Shown: piece by piece, positions 27,955-37,063 of the stretch
Layout: each line of letters begins with the position of its first letter
How positions within the stretch are numbered: position 1 is the first letter of the stretch
Source: Anaerolineae bacterium
Lineage (GTDB): Bacteria > Pseudomonadota > Alphaproteobacteria > DSM-16000 > Inquilinaceae
DNA: 57,318 bases
Assembly (NCBI GenBank): GCA_028285185.1
Contig: JANQQD010000018.1
Location: 1 to 57,318 of the forward strand
Reading direction: 5' to 3'
Program-made: the position numbers and the translations under genes
Notes under the pieces: model-generated
Databases searched by the model: none
What the model was told of the DNA's origin: nothing
Seen by the model: only the letters and a program-made list of their open reading frames with translations

Positions 27955-29061
27955 TCAGCCGACCCATTTGAAGGGCAGGCCGCGGGCATTGTAGAAGGCC
28001 TGCTCCGAGACCTTGGCAAAGGCGATTGCCTGCTTGCGGAAGGCGATGATCGAGTCCATCACTTCCCGGCTCAGCGGATCGGCCGATGCAAGATCCCCGA
28101 TCACCTGTCCTGAGAGTCCGCCGAGGGCGTTCAGCACTTCGTCGGGGAACTTCTTGAGGATCACGCCGTGCTCGCTGATCAGTGTGTTGAGCGCGCCGTT
28201 GTTCCTGGCCACGAACTCGTTCAGCACATAGCTGTTGGCATAGGCGTTTGCCGCCTCCACGACGGCTTTGAGCTCGTCCGAGAGGCTTTCCCAGGCTTCC
28301 AGACTCACGAAGTTGTCGAGCAAGGTCGCCGGTTCGTGCCAGCCCGGATAGTAATAGAACTTGGCGCTCTTATAGAGACCGAAAGCCAGATCGTTGTATG
28401 GGCCGACCCATTCGGTCGCATCGATGGCGCCGGACTGCAGGGCCGGTGGGATCTCGCCGCCGGGCAGGTTCACGACATTGGCGCCGGCCGCCTTGACCAC
28501 TTCACCCCCGAGCCCGGGGATGCGCATCTTCAGGCCCTTGTAGTCCTCTAAGGAGTTGATTTCCTTGTTAAACCAGCCGCCGGCCTGAACCCCGGTGTTG
28601 CCGGAGGCGAAGAACTTGCAGCCCATCTCACGGTAGACCTTGTCGGCCAGTTCCTGACCGCCGCCGAACTGAATCCAGGCATTCTGCTCCTGGGCATTGA
28701 GGCCGAAGGGGATCGAGGCGATGAACTGGCTGGCAGAGACCTTGCCCTTCCAATAGTAGGGCGCGCCGTGACCCATCTCGATGGTGCCGCCGGCGACGGC
28801 GTCCATTGTCTCAAAGGGAGGAACGATTTCGCCACCGCCGAAGACCTCGACAGTGAGTTTGCCTTCGGAGGCAAGGCCAATATATTCAGCAAGTTTGTTG
28901 GCGCCGGTGCCCAGGCCGGGAAAGTTCTTCGGCCAAGTGGTCTGCATCCGCCATTTCTTCAGGCCTTGTGAGATCGCGGGCGCTGGAAAGCTCGCGGCGG
29001 CAACGGCCCCGGTGGCGGCGGCCGCGGTCGCCGCCCGCTTCATGAATTGACGACGTTTCAT
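27955..29061 (-). CDS. TRAP transporter solute-binding protein, 2-oxoacid type (TakP-like)
   Basis: 368 residues from the ATG at 29061 with GGGGAG before it. A twin-arginine-like leader (MKRRQFMKRAATAAAATG) suggests Tat export. WPKNFPGLGTGANKLAEYI, the MGHGAPYYWKG and ATEWVGPYNDLAFGLY segments and YYPGWHEP match the TakP branch that binds 2-oxoacids (pyruvate, 2-oxobutyrate) with sodium. It is oriented against its permease genes, with a terminator between them, so it is transcribed separately and can be made in excess. An upstream ATG at 29103 would place 14 residues before the Tat motif and is less likely. Confidence 0.9.
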   Translation of the reverse strand: MKRRQFMKRAATAAAATGAVAAASFPAPAISQGLKKWRMQTTWPKNFPGLGTGANKLAEYIGLASEGKLTVEVFGGGEIVPPFETMDAVAGGTIEMGHGAPYYWKGKVSASQFIASIPFGLNAQEQNAWIQFGGGQELADKVYREMGCKFFASGNTGVQAGGWFNKEINSLEDYKGLKMRIPGLGGEVVKAAGANVVNLPGGEIPPALQSGAIDATEWVGPYNDLAFGLYKSAKFYYYPGWHEPATLLDNFVSLEAWESLSDELKAVVEAANAYANSYVLNEFVARNNGALNTLISEHGVILKKFPDEVLNALGGLSGQVIGDLASADPLSREVMDSIIAFRKQAIAFAKVSEQAFYNARGLPFKWVG

Positions 29062-29262
29062 TTCGTTACTCCCCGATTGACTGAACAGGGTCCTCAGCGT
29101 CAACTTGAGGTTCCCCCTAAGGACCCAAAAAGCGGCGTCTCGCGTCTATCCCAAGTGCTGGGATGAGACAACAGACAGCGAAGCCCTGCGACATTAGGCG
29201 TCAATGCACAACTCCGCAACTGGGGCATAACCCCGTTCCATCGCTCCTGGCAGAAATCAGAC

Positions 29263-30021
29263 CTACTCGGCGATCAGCCGCCATCCGGCGGAGCCGAAGC
29301 CCTCCAGTGGTCGGAAACGTGTCTTGTAGGCCATCTTCCGGCTCTGCTCGATCCAATAGCCAAGATAGACGTGTTGGGCGCCCCTTTGCCCTGCCGCTTC
29401 CACCAGCCAGAGAACCACATAGGTCCCCAAGGAACGCCGCGATTCGCCCGGCTCAAAGAAGCTGTAGACCGCTGACGGCCCGTCCTGCAGCCAGTCCAAG
29501 AGGCACACGGCGATCAGGTCGCCCTGCTCCGTGCGAAACTCGGCCAGTCGCGTGTCGACATCGGAAGACTCAACCATTGCGCGATATTCCGCCTCCGTCA
29601 TCCCCGCCATCTCTCCGTCGCCGTGACGCGATTCGATGTAGCGGCGGAAGAGAGCGAACTGTTCTGCGGTGGCTTTGGCGGCCATCATGTCGACGCTCAG
29701 GTCGGCGTTCGCCCGGGCGATGCGGCGCAGCGATTTGCCGGTCTTGAATCCCGCGACCAGAACACGAACCGGCGTGCAGGCATCGCAGTGGGCGCAGGCG
29801 GGTCGATAAGCGAAGCGGTGACTGCGGCGAAAGCCTGCGGGCGCAAGCTTGTCATAGGCGGCTTGGGCACCGGCACCACCGATTTCCGTCAGCAGCTTGC
29901 GTTCCATGCGGTTTGGCAGGTAGGGGCAGGGGGTCGGCTCCAACACATAGAAGTCCTGTAGAGGGCCAATCGACGGATTGTCCCTCACGGGTGACGTCTC
30001 GCTCCTGCGGTCCTGCCTCAT
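29263..30021 (-). CDS. bpt: Leucyl/arginyl-type protein N-end-rule transferase (Bpt family)
   Basis: 252 residues from the ATG at 30021 (a TTG four codons earlier is an alternative). CPYLPNRMERKLLTEIGG and GFRRSHRFAYRPACAHCDAC are the signature of the ATE/Bpt fold, with CxxC pairs that bind substrate or metal. YLGYWIEQSRKMAYKTRFRP is the C-terminal motif. Bpt attaches leucine from Leu-tRNA to proteins with N-terminal Asp or Glu, marking them for ClpS/ClpAP. Confidence 0.92.
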   Translation of the reverse strand: MRQDRRSETSPVRDNPSIGPLQDFYVLEPTPCPYLPNRMERKLLTEIGGAGAQAAYDKLAPAGFRRSHRFAYRPACAHCDACTPVRVLVAGFKTGKSLRRIARANADLSVDMMAAKATAEQFALFRRYIESRHGDGEMAGMTEAEYRAMVESSDVDTRLAEFRTEQGDLIAVCLLDWLQDGPSAVYSFFEPGESRRSLGTYVVLWLVEAAGQRGAQHVYLGYWIEQSRKMAYKTRFRPLEGFGSAGWRLIAE

Positions 30022-30140
30022 ACCTTTAGGCAACCTGGTCCGATGATTACCGCTTTGGTCGGAAGGTCATGGATGACGGAACTCCTCGGACTGCAACTCC
30101 GAGAATAGCTGCAATCGATCGCCGACCGACGAAGCATCTC

Positions 30141-31118
30141 CTACTGCGCCGCATCTCTCTCTGCTTGCTGGGGGTACCCGAAGTAGGCCAAGCCGAGCTC
30201 CGTATGGGTGCGGATCAGCTTGATCTGGATCCAGTCAATGAACTCGTGCATTCCCTTGTTGATCACCTGTTCGATGGTCGCGTCGTCGAGGACGGCGCAA
30301 AGCTCGTCCAGTTCTTCCAAGGCGCGGCTTCCCCTCTTTAGCCGATAGGTCGAGCGCAGCTCAGTCAGGCGGTCTGCGATCTCCCGTCCACAGGCCCGCA
30401 CCGACCTTGGAAAGCGGGAATGAAACAGCAGGAAGCCGGCCACCGCGGTCTGGCTGATACCGCTCGGATAAACCCGCCTGAACGCGTGATAGCCGGCGGC
30501 GGACCGCAGAACGGCGTTCCACTGGCTGGCGTCAAAGGGGGAGCCCACGGCCTCCTCGCGCGGTAGCAGCAGATGATACTTTACGTCGAGCAGGCGGGTG
30601 GTCTGGTCGGCGCGTTCGATGGCGCGCCCGACCTGATAGAAGAACCAGCCCTCGTCCCTGTAGAAGGTTCCCTCGGTAATCCCGGTGTGTGTCTGGCAGG
30701 CTTCCTTGACGGAAGTACAGAAACGCGCGAGGCGCGGCTCGGTCAGTTCCTCGCGTTTGAGGCTGCGCAGCGTGTTGTAGAAGATGTTCAACTGGATCCA
30801 CATCTCCGTCGAAATCAGCGGACGCAATGTCCGGGCGTTGGCGCGCGCCGCATTGACCGCTGAAATGATGGAGGTCGGATTGCTCTGGTCCAGGGTATAG
30901 AAATAGAGCACGTTCTCGGCGTCGGCCTTTGACTTACTCTCGAAGAATCGCTCCTCGTCGCTGTAGAGCTGCAGGATCGATTGCCAGTTCTGCCAGCCCC
31001 TGGAGTCGCGGCTGAAGGTCTCGTTGACGTCCAGGATACGTGCCAGATTCTCCGCCCGCTCGACATAGCGGGCGAGCCAGTAGATCGACTCGGCGTAGCG
31101 GGAAAGCAGCCTACTCAA
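30141..31118 (-). CDS. Alpha-E domain protein (DUF403)
   Basis: 325 residues, all-helical. MSRLLSRYAESIYWLARYVERAE, the IYRR-like YRDEGWFFYQVGRAIERADQ and the C-terminal helix QVINKGMHEFIDWIQIKL are the alpha-E hallmarks. The family always travels with a circularly permuted ATP-grasp enzyme, and the 5' end here overlaps the ATP-grasp stop by eight bases. The pair is thought to make a peptide or peptide-like modification; no substrate is known. Usually a transglutaminase-like protease and a proteasome-type peptidase follow; neither is here. Confidence 0.9.
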   Translation of the reverse strand: MSRLLSRYAESIYWLARYVERAENLARILDVNETFSRDSRGWQNWQSILQLYSDEERFFESKSKADAENVLYFYTLDQSNPTSIISAVNAARANARTLRPLISTEMWIQLNIFYNTLRSLKREELTEPRLARFCTSVKEACQTHTGITEGTFYRDEGWFFYQVGRAIERADQTTRLLDVKYHLLLPREEAVGSPFDASQWNAVLRSAAGYHAFRRVYPSGISQTAVAGFLLFHSRFPRSVRACGREIADRLTELRSTYRLKRGSRALEELDELCAVLDDATIEQVINKGMHEFIDWIQIKLIRTHTELGLAYFGYPQQAERDAAQ

Positions 31119-32574
31119 GGACCCAGGTATCCTTAGACCCTCCGCCCTGGGAGGAGTTCACGATGATGGACCCCTTGGTCAGGGCGACTCTGGACAAGCC
31201 GCCCGGCAGCACCCAGGTCGAGCGGCCAGTGACGGCAAAAGGCCGCAGATCGACGTGGCGCGCCTTGATACCCTCTTCGGTCAGGGTCGGGCAGACGGAA
31301 AGATTGACCATCGGCTGCGCGATGTAGTTGGCGGGATCGGCCACGATGTCCGCGCGGCATTTCTCCAGCTCTTCGCGGCTCGCCCGCGGTCCGATAGTAA
31401 TACCGTAGCCGCCCGCTTCGCCCACGGGCTTGGTCACCAGGTTGGCGAGGTTGTCCAGGGTGTAGGCCAAGCCCTCGCGCTCCCGACAGATGTGCGTTTC
31501 GACGTTGGGGAGGATCGCCTCCTGGTCGAGGTAGTATTGAATGATGCGGGGCATATAGGCATAGACGGCCTTGTCGTCCGCCACGCCGGTTCCCACGGCG
31601 TTGGCAAGCGCGACGTTGCCTTTCCGATAGGCCCGCATGAGGCCTCGCGCGCCGAGGACGCTCTCAGGCTTGAAGGCCTCAGGGTCCAGGAAGTCGTCGC
31701 CGACCCGCCGGTAGATGACGTGGACGGGATGTAGGCCGTCGATACTCTTCATGAAGACGCGGTCGCCTTCCACCACCAGGTCGCTGCCCTCGACCAGAGG
31801 GACGCCCATCTCGCGCGCCAGAAAGATATGCTCGAAGTAGGCCGAGTTGTAGGTGCCGGGGGAAAGCAGCACGACCTGCGGATTGTCGACGCCCTGGGGA
31901 GCCACCTCGATCAGCGCATCGTGCAGCTTCTGGCCATAGTTCGAGACCGGCCGAATGCCGATATTGGTCATGAGGTCGGGAAAACTGCGCTGCATCAGAT
32001 GGCGGTTTTCGACGACGTAGGAAACGCCCGATGGGCAACGGGCATTGTCTTCGAGTACCACGAAGCGGCCATCGTCGCCGCGGACCAGATCTGTGCCGTT
32101 GATGTGCACATAGGTGCCATGGGCGACATCGACACCGCACATCTCTCGACAAAAGTTGGCATTGCCCTCAACCAGCTCGCGGGGAACGGTGCCGTCTTTC
32201 AGGATCTTTTGGTCGTGATAGATATCCCAAAGGAACAGGTTCAGGGCCGTCACCCGCTGGGTGACTCCTGACTCGATCGTCTGCCAATCTTCCGGAGAGA
32301 TCACCCGGGGGATCACGTCAAAGGGCAGGATCCGGTCGATGACATCTTTCTGTGTGTAGACGGTAAAGGTGATGCCGAAGCTGTAGAGCTCCAATTCGGC
32401 GTCGCGTGCGCGGCCGCGAAGGTCGCCGAGATCAAGCGCACTCAAACGATCCCGGATGCAGTGAGTATGCTGGGCCGGCCGGCTTGGATGGCCCAGCATC
32501 TCGCAGAAGAAACCCTCGGAATCGTAGTTGGACAGAGGTCCGGAGGTCGACGTGTCCCTGTTTTCCAACTCCAT
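31111..32574 (-). CDS. Circularly permuted type 2 ATP-grasp protein (DUF404/DUF407)
   Basis: 487 residues from the ATG at 32574, with GGGAG three bases upstream; an in-frame extension to 32706 is low-complexity and was rejected. Motifs: VLEDNARCPSGVSYVVENR (ATP-grasp metal-binding Glu/Asn), LSPGTYNSAYFEHIFLAREMG, and LPGGLSRVALTKGS near the C-terminus. It probably activates a carboxylate with ATP to form an amide with an amine substrate. It overlaps the alpha-E gene by eight bases, so both proteins are made in stoichiometry. Confidence 0.92.
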   Translation of the reverse strand: MELENRDTSTSGPLSNYDSEGFFCEMLGHPSRPAQHTHCIRDRLSALDLGDLRGRARDAELELYSFGITFTVYTQKDVIDRILPFDVIPRVISPEDWQTIESGVTQRVTALNLFLWDIYHDQKILKDGTVPRELVEGNANFCREMCGVDVAHGTYVHINGTDLVRGDDGRFVVLEDNARCPSGVSYVVENRHLMQRSFPDLMTNIGIRPVSNYGQKLHDALIEVAPQGVDNPQVVLLSPGTYNSAYFEHIFLAREMGVPLVEGSDLVVEGDRVFMKSIDGLHPVHVIYRRVGDDFLDPEAFKPESVLGARGLMRAYRKGNVALANAVGTGVADDKAVYAYMPRIIQYYLDQEAILPNVETHICREREGLAYTLDNLANLVTKPVGEAGGYGITIGPRASREELEKCRADIVADPANYIAQPMVNLSVCPTLTEEGIKARHVDLRPFAVTGRSTWVLPGGLSRVALTKGSIIVNSSQGGGSKDTWVLE

Positions 32575-32737
32575 TACTCCCTGCCGTCCCTCCGGTGCTG
32601 CCGAAGAACGCGCCGCCACGGCCACCGCCGCTTGTTTTCTTGAAGGAATTATTGCAGGGAAACGGCACCTGAAGCCAGCACTCAATCCGGCCCCGGCAGG
32701 GGGCACCGCCGGGCCTTACCCGTCCCGGCTGGGCCGC

Positions 32738-33211
32738 TCAACGGAGTGATCGCACGATCAGGGTATTCGACAAGATGTCGTGGAGTGTCCTGGCGCGGTC
32801 ATTGAACAGCGCGACAAGGAGGATCAACCAAGCGGTAATGCCGACCGACAGGTAGAACAGCAGTGTAGCGACCACGGCCTGTATCCCGGTGACGCGGCGG
32901 CCGTCCCAGTTGCGGGCGACAAGACCGAAAAGGCGCATTCCGGGGGTCGCACCGCGCAGGGCCAGGAAGAGGCTGTGATAGGCCAGAGGCCAGAGGGCAA
33001 GCATGATCGCGCCCAGCGGGGCCAGCAGCCCCAATGTCAGAACGCCGATGACAGACAGGACAAACCACAAGCCGATGCCAAGTGCGGCGATCAGCACAAC
33101 GTCGATCAGGTAAGCGATGCACCGCCGTCCGCGCAATCCCTCGTAGAGCCAGGGAGAGTCCGGCGCTGCGGGCGGCTCTCCCACCCAGGGTCGATTTGTG
33201 GTCACTACCAT
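32738..33211 (-). CDS. RDD family membrane protein
   Basis: 157 residues. The RDD motif region GLRGRRCIAYLIDVVLIAAL opens the first TM helix. Two further helices include GITAWLILLVALFN, and the C-terminal DRARTLHDILSNTLIV is the second RDD-family signature. Function of this small RDD protein is not known; some members exchange ions. It lies between the ATP-grasp gene (163-base gap) and motB (87-base gap), on the same strand as both. Confidence 0.88.
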   Translation of the reverse strand: MVVTTNRPWVGEPPAAPDSPWLYEGLRGRRCIAYLIDVVLIAALGIGLWFVLSVIGVLTLGLLAPLGAIMLALWPLAYHSLFLALRGATPGMRLFGLVARNWDGRRVTGIQAVVATLLFYLSVGITAWLILLVALFNDRARTLHDILSNTLIVRSLR

Positions 33212-33298
33212 CCCACAAACCTAGGTGAGCAGGGCAGGGTTTCGCAAGCGAGAGGACGGCATCCCGCCAGCCCGACCACCAGTCCGCAGTGCTGCGGC

Positions 33299-34300
33299 TT
33301 AGCCGTCAGACTGGTAGACCGGTTGCTCTCCGCCAGGCGTGTTGCGCAGGAGAATGATGGAGATGCGGCGGTTTCTCGGGTTATAGGGGTCGTCTTTGAT
33401 GAAAGGCTCCTGATCGGCCCGGCCGACGACCGAAGCGATCCTGGTGGGCGGCAGGCCGGCGGCGATGAGCGCGCGCCGGCTGGAGTTGGCCCGGTCGGTG
33501 GACAGCTCCCAGTTCGAATAGCCGTTGTCAGCGGCGAAGGGCGTGGCGTCGGTATGGCCCTTAATGGCGACCTGGTTGTCGAGCTTGTCGATCGCATCCG
33601 CGACGAGGGCCAGCAGTCGCTGCGTATGGCCGAACATGTCGGAGGAGCCCGAGGCAAACATCGACCGGCCCTCCTGGTCGACAATCTGAATCCGCAGCCC
33701 CTCCGGCGTTTGGTCAACCACCAGGTTCTTGGCGAAGTCCGCCAGGTCCGGGACTGACTCGATCGCTTGTCGGAGTTCGGCTTCGGCAGCCTCGAACCGC
33801 TCTTGCTCGAGTTCTTGAGCCAGCCGGTCGACCTCCTCTGGGTCTACCGCCTGGTCGGGTGCTTCCGACGGCCCTGCCAGGTTTTGACCATTGGCCGGCT
33901 TCTTGCCTTCGGTCGGATCCTCGACGGGGTCCTCGTTCTGTTCGTCGGTGTCTTCACCGGAGCCTGGAAGCGAGACCGTGACGCCCACGGGGGAGGTGTC
34001 GTTGGCCAGCGCCCCTTCGGATGTCAGGGTTCTTCCTCCCAGAACTCCGTCGGAACCGCTGGGGCTTTGGGAAACGCTATCCGGTGAAAAGGAGGCGACG
34101 GGCGTGAAGTACTCGGCAATGCCGCGCTTCTGTTCTTCGGTGGTTGCGTTCAGGAGCCAGAGAAGCAGGAAGAAGGCCATCATGGCGGTCACGAAGTCGG
34201 CATAGGCGACCTTCCAGGCGCCGCCGTGATGACCGCCGCCGCCCTTCTTGATCTTCTTGATGATTATGACCGAGCCGGCCTCGTTCGCTTCCGCTGCCAT
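33299..34300 (-). CDS. motB: Flagellar motor stator protein MotB
   Basis: 333 residues. Single TM helix with the proton-binding aspartate D35 (AYADFVTAMMAFFLLLW), a long Pro/Glu/Asp-rich linker (residues about 80–165) and an OmpA-like peptidoglycan-binding domain (IKGHTDATPFA, DRANSSRRALIAAGL, RRISIILLR). It anchors the stator to the wall. Start is 20 bases after the motA stop. The linker is longer than in enteric MotB, as often seen in alphaproteobacteria. Confidence 0.94.
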   Translation of the reverse strand: MAAEANEAGSVIIIKKIKKGGGGHHGGAWKVAYADFVTAMMAFFLLLWLLNATTEEQKRGIAEYFTPVASFSPDSVSQSPSGSDGVLGGRTLTSEGALANDTSPVGVTVSLPGSGEDTDEQNEDPVEDPTEGKKPANGQNLAGPSEAPDQAVDPEEVDRLAQELEQERFEAAEAELRQAIESVPDLADFAKNLVVDQTPEGLRIQIVDQEGRSMFASGSSDMFGHTQRLLALVADAIDKLDNQVAIKGHTDATPFAADNGYSNWELSTDRANSSRRALIAAGLPPTRIASVVGRADQEPFIKDDPYNPRNRRISIILLRNTPGGEQPVYQSDG

Positions 34301-34320
34301 ATCGGCTCAATCCATCAGGC

Positions 34321-35184
34321 TCAGTTGACTTGGGGGAGGGCGGAGACGGCCTCTTCAACCTCGATGAACGTCGGCCGGTCGTGACCGATCAGGGCCTTGC
34401 GGGCGAACTCTACGGAGACCGCAGGTGCCGACCCATGCATGTGGGCCAGCAGCGCCGCCTTGATGCAATACAGAAACTTGATCTCCATATCGTAGACAGC
34501 CTGGGCCTTGGAGGCGACCGGTCCCAGGAAGCCATAGGAAACCCAAACGCCCAAGAAGGTGCCGACCAGAGCGCCGCCGATGAGCTTGCCGAGGATTTCG
34601 GGGGGCTCGGAGATGGAGCCCATGGTCTTGATCACGCCCAGGACCGCCGCCACGATACCCAGAGCGGGCATGCCGTCCGACATGGTCTGTAGAGCATGGG
34701 CGACTTCGGAGTGTTCGTGGTGCACCATCTCGATTTCCTCGTCCATGAGCGCCTCCATCTCATGAGGGGAATCGGAGCCGAGGGTCAGCATCCGCAGGTA
34801 ATCGCAGATGAAGGTGATGGCCGTGTCGTTGGCCAGGACACCGGGAAACTGCTGGAAGAGTGCCGAGTCCTGGGGCTTCTCGATATGTTGCTCCAGGCCC
34901 AGATTGCCTTTTGTCTTGGCGAGCTTCATAAGCTGATAGAGAAGCTGGAGAAGCTCCAGGTAGTTCTCTTTCTTGAACTGGGACCCCTTCAGGGTCTTCC
35001 CGATGGCCCCGCCGGTCGACTTCAGCACGTGGCCGGGGTTGGCAATGATGTAGGCGCCGATGGCCGAGCCGACGATGATCACCACCTCGAACGGCTGCCA
35101 GAGGACGCCCAGCTTCCCGCCCATGGCCACATAGCCGCCGAGGGTGCAGCCGATAACGGTCAGAATGCCAACGATTAGCCCCAT
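34321..35184 (-). CDS. motA: Flagellar motor stator protein MotA
   Basis: 287 residues, four TM helices. MGLIVGILTVIGCTLGGYVA opens the first; DGMPALGIVAAVLGVIKTM and the GTFLGVWVSYGFLGPVA helix carry the conserved Pro residues needed for torque. Cytoplasmic loop with KKENYLELLQLLYQLMKLAK contains the charged rotor-contact residues. GGATTGGGG precedes the ATG. No other flagellar gene is in the window, so the stator operon stands alone. Confidence 0.95.
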   Translation of the reverse strand: MGLIVGILTVIGCTLGGYVAMGGKLGVLWQPFEVVIIVGSAIGAYIIANPGHVLKSTGGAIGKTLKGSQFKKENYLELLQLLYQLMKLAKTKGNLGLEQHIEKPQDSALFQQFPGVLANDTAITFICDYLRMLTLGSDSPHEMEALMDEEIEMVHHEHSEVAHALQTMSDGMPALGIVAAVLGVIKTMGSISEPPEILGKLIGGALVGTFLGVWVSYGFLGPVASKAQAVYDMEIKFLYCIKAALLAHMHGSAPAVSVEFARKALIGHDRPTFIEVEEAVSALPQVN

Positions 35185-35369
35185 AAAGCCCCAATCCGTG
35201 ATCTATGGCTGGCGAGCGCAGTTGCTCCGAAGGTCGCGGATTTGAGTTAATAAGTGGTTTAGTTTGGGGCCCTTAGGGGTTCAGCGAGTTGGAATGCTGT
35301 GGCATTTGGCCCGAAGATCGCATTAAGATCCGCCGCGCCAGCCGAGCTTGGAACTTGCCGGATGCTGAT

Positions 35370-35855
35370 ATGAGCTTTGATTCCCTCGCCTTTCGCCAGG
35401 CTATGGGCAGATTCACCACAGGTGTCACCGTCGTTACGACCCGCAATCCCAAGGGTGGGAACATTGGCGTGACCGTTAACTCCTTCGCCTCGGTTTCGCT
35501 GGATCCGCCGCTGGTGCTGTTCTGCCTGGACAAGGCCGCTTTGAGCTTCGAGGCCTTTGGCAGGTCGGATCAGTTCGCGGTCAACTTCCTCTGCGCCGAA
35601 CAGCATGCCCTCTCGGTGCGTTTTTCCACCACTACGGCGGACAAGTGGGAGGGCGTGGCCTACGATATCTGGCCCACGGATCTGCCGGTCCTGAGGGATT
35701 GTCTTGTGAATCTCGGCTGCCAGAAGGAGGCGGTGCACGAGGGCGGCGACCACGTCATCATCGTCGGCCGCGTCGACGCCTTGCGGCTCGACGGCGAAAA
35801 GAGACCTCTCGTCTACTACCAGAGCGGATATCGGGAGATCGGCGCGTCGCTTTGA
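35370..35855 (+). CDS. Flavin reductase family protein
   Basis: 161 residues from the ATG at 35370. FMN-binding split-barrel: FRQAMGRFTTGVTVVTT, VTVNSFASVSLDPPLVLFCL, FAVNFLCAEQ and GGDHVIIVGRVDAL are typical of NAD(P)H:flavin oxidoreductases that supply reduced flavin to a monooxygenase. No partner oxygenase is adjacent. It diverges from motA across a 185-base gap; an open frame from 35289 adds non-conserved residues and was not used. Confidence 0.88.
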   Translation: MSFDSLAFRQAMGRFTTGVTVVTTRNPKGGNIGVTVNSFASVSLDPPLVLFCLDKAALSFEAFGRSDQFAVNFLCAEQHALSVRFSTTTADKWEGVAYDIWPTDLPVLRDCLVNLGCQKEAVHEGGDHVIIVGRVDALRLDGEKRPLVYYQSGYREIGASL

Positions 35856-35884
35856 TGCGGCCGCTTTGTGCTCTTTCAGTCCAG

Positions 35885-37057
35885 CTACGCCAGGGCGTTG
35901 CGCAGGTCGGCGATTAGATCGTCCTCTCCCTCAATTCCCACCGACAGCCGGACCAGGCCATCGTTGATGCCCAGTTCGGCGCGGATCGACTCAGGGATTG
36001 AGGCATGCGTCATGATCGCCGGATGTTCGATCAGGCTCTCGACCCCGCCGAGGCTCTCCGCCAGGGCGAAGACCTCGACCCGTTCGAGGAAGCGGCGCGC
36101 GCTGTCGAGGCCGCCGCTGAGCACCGCGGTGACCATACCCCCGGGGGCATCCATCTGCTGCCGGGCCAACTCGAACTGCGTGTGGCTTTCCAGGCCCGGG
36201 TAGTAGACCTTCTCGACCTTGGGGTGGGCCTCCAGATAGGCGGCGACCGCCTGGGCGTTGCTGCAATGACGCTCCATGCGCAGCGCCAGGGTCTTCAGGC
36301 CGCGCAGGGCAAGAAAGCTGTCGAAGGGTCCCTGAACGGCGCCCACGGCGTTTTGGAGAAACGTCAGACGCTCCGCCAGTTCCGGGTTGTCGCCGACCAC
36401 CAGAACGCCGCCGACCATGTCGGAGTGGCCGTTGAGATACTTCGTCGCCGAATGCATTACCAGGTCGAAACCGAGTTCCAAGGGGCGCTGAACCCAGGGC
36501 GAAGCGAAGGTGTTGTCGCAGGCTGAGAGGATGCCGTGGCGCTTGGCGATCCTGGCGACTGGCTCGAGATCGACAAGCTTCAGCAGCGGATTGGTTGGCG
36601 TCTCCACCCAGATCAGTTTGGTTTCGGGCCGAATGGCGGCCTCGAGGGCATCGGCATCCGAGAGATCGACAAAGGAGAAGGAAAGCCCGGCCGAGCGCCG
36701 CCGGACGTTCTCGAACAGGCGGTAGCTCCCGCCATAGAGGTCGTCCATGGCGACGATGTGGCTGCCGCTGTCCAGACTGTCCAGGGCGGTCGCGATGGCG
36801 GAGAGGCCGGAGGCGAAGGCGAAGCCCTGCTGGCCGCTTTCCAGATCCGCGATGCAGCGCTCATAGGCCATGCGGGTGGGGTTCTGTGAACGGCTGTATT
36901 CATAGCCCTTATGGACCCCCGGGCTCTCCTGAACGTAGGTCGAGGTGGCATAGATCGGCGGCATGATGGCGCCGGTCGAGGGGTCTGGCGACTGACCGGC
37001 GTGGATCACGCGCGTGGCGAAAGCCGGCCGGTTTCGGGATCTGGGGGAGTCAGGCAT
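35885..37057 (-). CDS. Cystathionine gamma-lyase/synthase-type PLP enzyme
   Basis: 390 residues. Cys/Met metabolism PLP family: YEYSRSQNPTR, the PLP lysine K206 (MHSATKYLNGHSDM), ETPTNPLLKLVDL and the C-terminal SLGGVESLIEHPAIMTHAS. Motifs do not separate gamma-lyase from gamma-synthase or beta-lyase; the CBS gene six bases upstream in the same operon argues for cystathionine gamma-lyase, giving cysteine, 2-oxobutyrate and ammonia. The 2-oxobutyrate links to the TRAP and threonine ammonia-lyase genes only by inference. Confidence 0.88.
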   Translation of the reverse strand: MPDSPRSRNRPAFATRVIHAGQSPDPSTGAIMPPIYATSTYVQESPGVHKGYEYSRSQNPTRMAYERCIADLESGQQGFAFASGLSAIATALDSLDSGSHIVAMDDLYGGSYRLFENVRRRSAGLSFSFVDLSDADALEAAIRPETKLIWVETPTNPLLKLVDLEPVARIAKRHGILSACDNTFASPWVQRPLELGFDLVMHSATKYLNGHSDMVGGVLVVGDNPELAERLTFLQNAVGAVQGPFDSFLALRGLKTLALRMERHCSNAQAVAAYLEAHPKVEKVYYPGLESHTQFELARQQMDAPGGMVTAVLSGGLDSARRFLERVEVFALAESLGGVESLIEHPAIMTHASIPESIRAELGINDGLVRLSVGIEGEDDLIADLRNALA

Positions 37058-37063
37058 GGCGGG

